The translations under genes were made by a program, and so were the position numbers. From NCBI RefSeq assembly GCF_030382115.1, contig NZ_JAUDRJ010000003.1:5426496-5437216 (forward strand): a stretch of 10,721 nucleotides of DNA, read 5' to 3'. Under the pieces are notes generated by a model that searched no databases, was not told where the DNA came from, and saw nothing but the letters and a program-made list of their open reading frames with translations. Positions 5,653 through 10,721 of the stretch are shown here, in pieces; positions within the stretch are counted from its first letter, which is position 1, and every line of letters starts with the position of its first letter. Source of the DNA: Nostoc sp. GT001. Lineage in GTDB: Bacteria; Cyanobacteriota; Cyanobacteriia; Cyanobacteriales; Nostocaceae.

Positions 5653-7371
5653 ATGTTTATGCAGGATGCTGATTCTCCTGATATACCTGCAACCAAGACA
5701 AGCATTACAGACTTAAGCAGCAGTGTCACTGAAGCAAATGTAATTGTCTCGGAACTTACGGATGAGGCAAAGTTAAAAATGGAGGTGATTCAAAGTCTAC
5801 TTGAAGCAAGCGATCGCACAACATATACTCAAAGACTCCAACAAGCAGCAGTAAAACTGGGTAAATCAGTGCGAACGGTGCGGCGACTGATTGATAAATG
5901 GGAGCAAGAAGGGTTAGCGGGACTGACTCAAACTCAACGTGCAGACAAAGGAAAGCACCGAGTTAACGAGAATTGGCAAGAATTTATTTTAAAAACCTAC
6001 AAGGAAGGTAATAAAGGTAGTAAAAGAATGACTCGTCAGCAAGTAGCTGTGAGAGTCCGAGCAAGGGCTGATGAACTTGGTGTTAAACCTCCTTCGCACA
6101 TGACGGTATACCGCATTTTGCAACCATTAATTGAGAAGCAAGAGAAAGCTAAAAGCGTTCGCAGTCCTGGTTGGCGGGGGTCACGCCTAACAATGAAAAC
6201 CCGTGATGGAAAAGATTTATCGGTAGATTACAGTAACCATGTTTGGCAGTGTGACCATACCCGTGTAGATGTTTTATTAGTAGACCAGCATGGCAAAATT
6301 CTGAGTCGTCCTTGGTTGACAACGGTTGTAGACAGTTATTCCCGTTGCATTATAGGTATTAATTTGGGTTATGACGCACCTAGTTCTCAGGTAGTAGCTT
6401 TGGCGTTACGTCATGCCATTTTGCCCAAACAGTATGGTTCAGAATATGGACTTCATCAAGAGTGGGGTACTTATGGTTTGCCGGAACATTTTTATACAGA
6501 TGGCGGCAAAGATTTTCGTTCTAATCACTTGCAACAGATTGCAATACAACTAGGTTTTGTTTGTCATTTACGTGATCGCCCTAGCGAAGGGGGTATTGTC
6601 GAGCGTCCTTTTAAGACCTTTAACACCGAATTATTCTCCAATTTACCAGGATATACGGGGTCGAATGTACAAGAGCGACCAGAAGAAGCAGAAAAAGAAG
6701 CTTGTTTGACGCTACGGCAGTTAGAGCAGCAGTTGGTACGTTATATCGTCAATCACTATAACCAGCGAATTGATGCACGTATGGGCGATCAAACTCGATT
6801 TCAACGCTGGGAATCTGGGTTGATTGCAGTTCCAGATGCTATGTCCGAGCGAGACTTGGATATCTGCCTCATGAAACAAACACGACGGCAGATTCAAAAA
6901 GGGGGCTACCTGCAATTTGAAAACATCATGTATCGAGGTGAACTTTTAGCAGGTTACGCAGGGGAAAGTATTATTTTACGATTCGACCCTAGAGATATCA
7001 CAACTATATTGGTTTACCACCAACAAGGAAATCGGGAGGAGTTTGTTGCTAGGGCATTTGCTCAAGATTTGGAGACAGAGCAATTGTCTTTAGATGAAGC
7101 CAAAGCTAGTAGTCGCAAGATTCGAGAGGCAGGTAAGACAATTAGCAATCGCTCAATTTTGGCAGAAGTCAGGGAGCGTCAAACTTTTGTCAACCAAAAG
7201 TTAACTAAGAAGGAACGTCAAAAAGCGGAACAGATTGAACTTAAAAAAGCCAAACAACCATCGCTTGATGAAGTAGAACAGCTAGAAGTAGCATCTCCCC
7301 AAGCTCAGGAAGAATCGGAGATGCCAGAGGTATTTGATTACGAACAAATGCGCGAAGATTACGGATTTTAA
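5653..7371 (+). CDS. tnsB: Transposase TnsB of a type V-K CAST-like element, 572 aa
   Basis: DDE-type integrase superfamily transposase that binds the transposon ends and joins the 3' ends to target DNA. The N-terminus has two helix-turn-helix regions (about 35-95 with TLGKSVRTVRRLIDKWEQEG-like helices, and 105-165). The RNase H catalytic core runs about 190-350, with Asp201 in WQCDHTRVD, Asp283 in YTDGGKDFRSNHL and Glu317 in SEGGIVERPFK. A beta-barrel follows (about 370-470, ending LRFDPRDITTILVY). A charged helical C-terminus ends in DYEQMREDYGF, the tail that in ShCAST contacts TnsC. Length and many blocks match ShCAST TnsB (584 aa, from memory). The ATG at 5653 is chosen; an ATG two codons on is an alternative. 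First gene of a three-gene operon. The protein is intact and probably active. Confidence 0.93.
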   Translation: MFMQDADSPDIPATKTSITDLSSSVTEANVIVSELTDEAKLKMEVIQSLLEASDRTTYTQRLQQAAVKLGKSVRTVRRLIDKWEQEGLAGLTQTQRADKGKHRVNENWQEFILKTYKEGNKGSKRMTRQQVAVRVRARADELGVKPPSHMTVYRILQPLIEKQEKAKSVRSPGWRGSRLTMKTRDGKDLSVDYSNHVWQCDHTRVDVLLVDQHGKILSRPWLTTVVDSYSRCIIGINLGYDAPSSQVVALALRHAILPKQYGSEYGLHQEWGTYGLPEHFYTDGGKDFRSNHLQQIAIQLGFVCHLRDRPSEGGIVERPFKTFNTELFSNLPGYTGSNVQERPEEAEKEACLTLRQLEQQLVRYIVNHYNQRIDARMGDQTRFQRWESGLIAVPDAMSERDLDICLMKQTRRQIQKGGYLQFENIMYRGELLAGYAGESIILRFDPRDITTILVYHQQGNREEFVARAFAQDLETEQLSLDEAKASSRKIREAGKTISNRSILAEVRERQTFVNQKLTKKERQKAEQIELKKAKQPSLDEVEQLEVASPQAQEESEMPEVFDYEQMREDYGF

Positions 7372-7374
7372 AAA

Positions 7375-8211
7375 ATGACTTTAAAACAAGCCCAAGCAGT
7401 CGCTCAAGAATTGGGCGATATTGCCCTCACTGATGAAAAATTACAAGCAGAAATTCAAAGATTGAATCGTAAAAGTTTTGTCCCACTCGAACAAGTCAAA
7501 ATTCTCCATGACTGGCTGGAAGGAAAACGTCAAGCACGTCAGTCTGGACGGGTTGTGGGTGAGTCAAGAACGGGTAAAACAATGGCTTGTGATGCCTACA
7601 GGCTTAGACATAAACCTAAGCAAGAACCCGGACAACCGCCAACTGTGCCTGTTGCTTACATTCAAATTCCGCAAGAGTGTGGTGCTAAGGAATTATTTGG
7701 GGTGATTCTTGAGCATTTGAAGTATCAGATAACAAAAGGAACAGTTGCAGAGATTCGCGATCGCACGTTTCGGGTTCTCAAGGGTTGCAGCGTAGAGATG
7801 CTGATTGTTGATGAGGCTGACCGATTGAAACCGAAAACCTTTGCAGAGGTGCGCGATATTTTTGACAAGTTAGAAATTGCCGTGATTTTGGTGGGAACAG
7901 ACCGCCTGGATGCTGTAATTAAGCGAGATGAGCAGGTTTATAACCGTTTTCGGGCTTGTCATCGCTTTGGCAAGATGTCAGGTGAAGATTTTAAGCGAAC
8001 TGTGGATATCTGGGAAAAGAAAGTTTTGCAACTTTCGGTGGCTTCTAATCTCTCCAGCAAGACAATGTTGAAGACTTTGGGTGAAGCAACGGGGGGTTAT
8101 ATTGGGCTACTGGATATGATTCTCAGAGAAGCGGCAATTCGAGCTTTGAAGAAAGGATTACAAAAAATTGACCTGGAAACTTTGAAGGAAGTAACTGGGG
8201 AGTATAGGTAA
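7375..8211 (+). CDS. tnsC: AAA+ transposition regulator TnsC of a type V-K CAST-like element, 278 aa
   Basis: AAA+ ATPase that in characterised V-K systems forms ATP-dependent helical filaments on target DNA, recruits TnsB and is capped by TniQ. Walker A is GESRTGKT (residues 62-69), Walker B is EMLIVDEAD (141-149), a sensor-1-like VILVGTDRL spans 170-178, and candidate arginine-finger residues lie in RDEQVYNRFRA (184-194). The short form (about 275 aa, compared with more than 500 in canonical Tn7 TnsC) and conserved blocks such as GRVVGESRTGKT and GTDRLDAVIKRDEQV match ShCAST TnsC (276 aa, from memory). It starts 3 bases after the tnsB stop without a clear ribosome binding site, so it probably relies on translational coupling. 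No lesions are seen. Confidence 0.93.
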   Translation: MTLKQAQAVAQELGDIALTDEKLQAEIQRLNRKSFVPLEQVKILHDWLEGKRQARQSGRVVGESRTGKTMACDAYRLRHKPKQEPGQPPTVPVAYIQIPQECGAKELFGVILEHLKYQITKGTVAEIRDRTFRVLKGCSVEMLIVDEADRLKPKTFAEVRDIFDKLEIAVILVGTDRLDAVIKRDEQVYNRFRACHRFGKMSGEDFKRTVDIWEKKVLQLSVASNLSSKTMLKTLGEATGGYIGLLDMILREAAIRALKKGLQKIDLETLKEVTGEYR

Positions 8212-8681
8212 TGAAAGCCGAAGATATCCAACCCTGGCTGTTTCAAGTCGAACCCTATGAGGGTGAAAGTTTGAGTCATTTTTTGGGACGTTTTCGACGA
8301 GCGAATGAATTAACGCCTACTGGGTTAGGTAAAGCGGCACGACTTGGGGGTGCTGTTGCACGTTGGGAAAAGTTTCGGTTTAATCCGCCTCCCTCACATC
8401 AGCAGTTGGAAGCGTTGGCTATTGTGGTGGGAGTTGAAGCCGATAGGTTAGAGCAGATGTTACCACCTGCTGGGGTGGGGATGAAAATGGAGCCAATTCG
8501 ATTATGTGCAGCTTGTTATGCCGAGTCGCCTTGTCACAAAATTGAATGGCAGTTGAAGGTAATGCAGGGGTGCGATCAGCACAAATTAACATTACTTTCA
8601 GAATGCCCACACTGTGGGGCTAGGTTCAAAATTCCAGCATTGTGGGTTGATGCTTGGTGTAGTCGCTGCTTTCTCCCCTGA
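8211..8681 (+). CDS. tniQ: TniQ, 156 aa, last 11 residues removed by an IS insertion
   Basis: Small TniQ of the V-K class, which links TnsC filaments to the Cas12k-guide complex. The conserved PWLFQVEPYEGESLSHFLGRFRRAN opening (residues 8-32, quoted in part) holds the helix-turn-helix region. The C-terminal half has two zinc-finger clusters: Cys99, Cys102, Cys121 and His124 (with Cys108/His109 nearby), and Cys132, Cys135, Cys150 and Cys153. The ATG shares its A with the tnsC stop TAA, a 1-base overlap, with GGGGAG upstream. An IS4-type element is inserted after base 8677. Its terminal CTGA creates the TGA stop at 8679-8681. Joining across the element gives 167 residues ending FAEMGKSQKTI, the length I recall for ShCAST TniQ. 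All zinc ligands survive, so the truncated protein may still work. Confidence 0.9.
   Translation: MKAEDIQPWLFQVEPYEGESLSHFLGRFRRANELTPTGLGKAARLGGAVARWEKFRFNPPPSHQQLEALAIVVGVEADRLEQMLPPAGVGMKMEPIRLCAACYAESPCHKIEWQLKVMQGCDQHKLTLLSECPHCGARFKIPALWVDAWCSRCFLP
8669..8677 (+). repeat. IS target-site duplication, left copy
   Basis: CTTTCTCCC, repeated exactly at 9949-9957 on the other side of the insertion sequence. The 9-bp length fits IS4-family elements such as the IS10 and IS50 groups. Confidence 0.93.
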
Positions 8682-8694
8682 CGGGGTGACAAAG
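8678..8694 (+). repeat. IS left inverted repeat (17 bp)
   Basis: CTGACGGGGTGACAAAG, an exact complement of the right repeat. Its bases 2-4 (TGA) form the new stop codon of tniQ. Confidence 0.93.
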
Positions 8695-8697
8695 AGG

Positions 8698-9849
8698 CTA
8701 GAGCGCTGATTGAATAAGGGCCATAGCACGTAGACCCCTTTGAAAATAGTGTAGTTTACCGGGCTTGAGACGCACAAGTGCGATCGCCAAATCTGACCAA
8801 AACTCCATAGCACCTACCCATAAACACCCATATAATCCAACCCAAAAAGCACTATGTCGGCGTGCATAACGCTTTAATTCTTGAAGCCGACCAACATATT
8901 GTTGTAGTCCCATTTTTCGGCAGTTGCGACCAGCGAAAACTGCAATTGTGTAGGCGATTGCAATCAATAAAATTAGTGCAATTAATCGTTGTCCAGTTGC
9001 GTACGTTGATTCCAAATTATAACCACCAGTTTTACAATCTTTAAACATAGCTTCGATGCGACTTCGCAACTTAAATGCTTTAATCGCATCTGCGAGACTA
9101 TCAAGATTTGTTAGTAAAAACCAGCCAGCAGGCTCAAGCTTACCACGATATTTACGCTTGTAATACCCGGCCAAATTAAACTTAGCAAAACCTTTTTGTT
9201 TAGTAGCTTGAATTGACGACAAAAACAATGAGATACCTGGCTTTAATCCCAAAGATTGTAACCGTTGATATGATTGATTATCTTGCCGAATATAAGTACC
9301 TTGTTTTTGACGCAACACAAAGGTAATTCCCTTGCTATCTAACCAATTCGCTAGTTTGATGCTATGAAATTCTCTATCGCCTAATATCAGTATTTGATAT
9401 CCTTTAAATAACCGCAGCAGTGGTCGAATTAACTCTTTTTGCTCACCTAAATTACTACATCCTCTTTTGGGTAACAATAGCCAGTACACAGGTATTGCTC
9501 TTTTCTGTTCAATTAAGCTGATTACAAATACGTTTTCTGACCGCCATTGGGTTCTATCAATGGCGAATATCAGTTTTTTCTGTCCGCGTATATGGCTGTT
9601 TCTTACCCATCTTTTTATTAGGGGAAACCACAGGTATTGAATTGATAATTGGGGAATTAATAAAAATCTTTGTATGCTCCTTCGTCTACTCTCAAATTTT
9701 ATTGGTTGTGGAAATATAGATGAGAGCTTTTCTATCGTTACAGTTTTATGAAACTGTAACAGCATCACTAAGATTTCTAGCATCTTGTACTGCGTAGGTG
9801 TCAGTACATTTTGAGCGCAGTTTTGGTAGAATTTAGGTAACATTATCAT
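8698..9849 (-). CDS. IS4-family DDE transposase, 383 aa
   Basis: Catalyses excision and insertion of the surrounding IS by a DDE mechanism. The catalytic residues appear as Asp98 (LIFAIDRTQW), Asp158 (ILILGDREFHS) and Glu266 (LRSRIEAMFKDCKTGG). The Glu lies in the family signature as F259-x2-R262-x3-E266-x6-K273; the usual tyrosine is replaced by phenylalanine. The long insertion between the second Asp and the Glu is typical of IS4 transposases. The N-terminal 90 residues are basic and probably bind the inverted repeats. The frame is uninterrupted and the stop lies 20 bases inside the IS end. ATG at 9849 is taken as the start; the ATG two codons later is equally possible, and no clear ribosome binding site precedes either. 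Transcription from here would run antisense through tniQ and tnsC. Confidence 0.92.
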   Translation of the reverse strand: MIMLPKFYQNCAQNVLTPTQYKMLEILVMLLQFHKTVTIEKLSSIFPQPIKFESRRRSIQRFLLIPQLSIQYLWFPLIKRWVRNSHIRGQKKLIFAIDRTQWRSENVFVISLIEQKRAIPVYWLLLPKRGCSNLGEQKELIRPLLRLFKGYQILILGDREFHSIKLANWLDSKGITFVLRQKQGTYIRQDNQSYQRLQSLGLKPGISLFLSSIQATKQKGFAKFNLAGYYKRKYRGKLEPAGWFLLTNLDSLADAIKAFKLRSRIEAMFKDCKTGGYNLESTYATGQRLIALILLIAIAYTIAVFAGRNCRKMGLQQYVGRLQELKRYARRHSAFWVGLYGCLWVGAMEFWSDLAIALVRLKPGKLHYFQRGLRAMALIQSAL

Positions 9850-9931
9850 TTGATAGGTCTTGTTGAGAATACCTGACCTATCTTTTTTACCCCAAAACGG
9901 TCACACTCTTCTCCTGTCTTTGCTTCAGCTG

Positions 9932-9948
9932 CTTTGTCACCCCGTCAG
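9932..9948 (-). repeat. IS right inverted repeat (17 bp)
   Basis: CTTTGTCACCCCGTCAG, an exact reverse complement of the left repeat at 8678-8694. It bounds the IS on the upstream side of the transposase gene. Confidence 0.93.
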
Positions 9949-9994
9949 CTTTCTCCCTTTCGCAGAAATGGGAAAATCACAGAAGACTATTTAG
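9949..9994 (+). pseudogene. tniQ: Detached 3' end of tniQ, beginning with the IS target duplication
   Basis: The first nine bases (CTTTCTCCC) are the right copy of the target-site duplication. Continuing in the tniQ frame, the codons give FLPFAEMGKSQKTI and stop TAG at 9992-9994. The FAEM motif is also found at the end of ShCAST TniQ, which confirms that this is the separated tail. It has no start signal and is not expected to be translated. Confidence 0.88.
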
Positions 9995-10115
9995 CACTGA
10001 TTTTCTTGAAATGCTCACTATGACTGGCTTTCCTCGATTTTTTAGCTTATTTGGTGACAACTCTATTTTCATGTCTGTCAGTGGTGTTTGATCCTGCGAT
10101 CGCCTATCCCTAGAA
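9995..10115. other. Spacer between tniQ tail and first cargo gene
   Basis: No gene, CRISPR repeat or TnsB-type repeat is seen. It holds a HIP1 octamer near 10097. The tniQ strand and the cargo gene converge here, but no clear terminator hairpin is visible. Confidence 0.4.
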
Positions 10116-10721
10116 TCAGAAGCCCCGCCATAAGTATTCAGTCAGTTTCCTTCCCGCAAGACGTTCTTTGTCTGGCTCGGAGGGCAAATACCAACGCAGA
10201 GATTGATAGAGTAGATGGCGGTGCATATCAAAGGTGGCTTCGATTAGTTCCCCATAGTTTCTGGCAGCCTCAAGTGCCCAGTAGTAATAAGCAAAGATGG
10301 CGGAGATGATACCCACAGGAGCCGCCCACCACGCCCAAACTGTCCAGATGATAAATAGCAGACTCCACAGCCAGAAGCGGGCGGCGGTGTTGAGGTCGGC
10401 GCGGGCTTCTTGCAGGTCTTTTTTGACAGCATCAGAAAGGAGAAGCCACAGGCGTGACCAGCAGACAATTGTATCTAATCCATATTTTTCCAACGGGCGC
10501 TGTTCGGCAGCACGGAGGATATTACCCAGACGGGTGGGCGTGAGTTGGTTTTCCAGAGGTAGGTGGTGTTGCTGTAAGTCACGTGATATAAACTCATCCT
10601 TGATTTCAAAGCGCAATTTATCTAAGCGTTGTTTTAGATCCTCGTTGGTGAGTTCTTGCAATCGTTTTTCGTTGGAATATATATTTTGCTGCAAGATAAA
10701 GTCTATGACTTCTTTTTTTCC
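10116..10721 (-). CDS. Membrane protein of unknown function, C-terminal part (cargo gene, runs off the right edge)
   Basis: The reading frame is open to the last base of the window, reading GKKEVIDFIL before the TTG at 10694. The start is therefore outside and the 192-residue version is partial. Seen in order from the TTG: a charged, probably coiled helix (about 8-50, LQELTNEDLKQRLDKLRFEI), a block LTPTRLGNILRAAEQRPLEKYGLD with CWSRLW (about 51-85), two adjacent hydrophobic segments (WLWSLLFIIWTVWAWWA and PVGIISAIFAYYYWAL, about 108-143), then a cytoplasmic-type tail ending EYLWRGF. The RLGNxLRAAE-ERYGLD pattern reminds me of an uncharacterised bacterial membrane-protein family, but I cannot name it. 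It lies where CAST elements carry cargo, convergent with tniQ. Stop codon TGA at 10116-10118. Function unknown. Confidence 0.75.
   Translation of the reverse strand, partial: GKKEVIDFILQQNIYSNEKRLQELTNEDLKQRLDKLRFEIKDEFISRDLQQHHLPLENQLTPTRLGNILRAAEQRPLEKYGLDTIVCWSRLWLLLSDAVKKDLQEARADLNTAARFWLWSLLFIIWTVWAWWAAPVGIISAIFAYYYWALEAARNYGELIEATFDMHRHLLYQSLRWYLPSEPDKERLAGRKLTEYLWRGF

Larger units (their letters stand above)
8678..9948 (-). mobile_element. Complete IS4-family insertion sequence, 1271 bp
   Basis: The outer ends are perfect 17-bp inverted repeats, CTGACGGGGTGACAAAG at 8678-8694 and its complement at 9932-9948, with patchy similarity for another 10 bases inward. A 9-bp duplication flanks both ends. 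The CTGA terminus and 9-bp duplication resemble IS10/IS50. One full-length transposase gene lies on the minus strand, antisense to tniQ. Perfect repeats and an exact duplication indicate a recent insertion. Confidence 0.95.

Noticed and set aside
8598..8813. 71-codon minus-strand frame crossing the IS left boundary
   Set aside because: It spans the junction of tniQ and the IS and overlaps the real transposase gene in another frame, so it is a chance fusion.
8862..9044. 60-codon + strand frame inside the IS
   Set aside because: It is antisense to the intact transposase coding region and has no start signal.
9995..10115. Search for a V-K type CRISPR repeat or tracrRNA anti-repeat after tniQ
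   Set aside because: No repeated 35-37-base unit and no GGTTGAAAG-type repeat end is present here or elsewhere in the window.

Overview
The window looks like a chromosome or plasmid segment of a filamentous, Nostocales-type cyanobacterium. The evidence is several HIP1 octamers (GCGATCGC) or near-matches (about 971, 3793, 5006, 5810, 7758, 8780, 10097), a heptad short tandem repeat of the kind common in heterocystous cyanobacteria, a cyanobacterial-style RTX protein, and a transposition module of the type carried by cyanobacterial CRISPR-associated transposons.

Left part (1-5373). A small conserved-looking hypothetical gene on the minus strand (208-573) has its own promoter and ribosome binding site. 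Long inverted repeats lie downstream of it. About 1.4 kb without a convincing intact gene follows, holding a decayed gene fragment, small hairpins and cyanobacterial repeats. Then comes a 936-residue RTX calcium-binding repeat protein (2021-4831), probably exported by a type I secretion system, with a strong stem-loop behind it. On the minus strand, the C-terminal third of a tyrosine recombinase (5059-5373) stays in frame right up to base 5373, where a transposon end begins.

Right part (5374-10721). This is the left end and core transposition operon of a Tn7-like element of the type V-K CAST class. It has a TGTACA terminus, five TTAACAAATTAAATGTC-like TnsB-binding repeats, and tnsB-tnsC-tniQ packed with a 3-nt gap and a 1-nt overlap. 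By recalled comparison with the Scytonema hofmanni ShCAST proteins, lengths and motifs match closely. The tniQ 3' end carries a complete 1271-bp IS4-family insertion sequence with perfect 17-bp inverted repeats and a 9-bp target duplication. Removing it restores a 167-residue TniQ. The insertion costs only the last 11 residues and leaves every zinc-ligand candidate in place. Beyond tniQ lies the start of the cargo, a membrane protein gene that runs off the right edge. No cas12k, tracrRNA, CRISPR repeat or right end is visible, so the RNA-guided part, if present, is outside the window.

Working together: TnsB would bind the LE repeats and cut and join DNA. TnsC, an AAA+ ATPase, would form the target-bound filament, and TniQ would link TnsC to the targeting complex. 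The promoter of tnsB overlaps the innermost TnsB-binding repeat, which suggests self-repression. A 48-bp hairpin inside the LE may insulate the operon from outside transcription.
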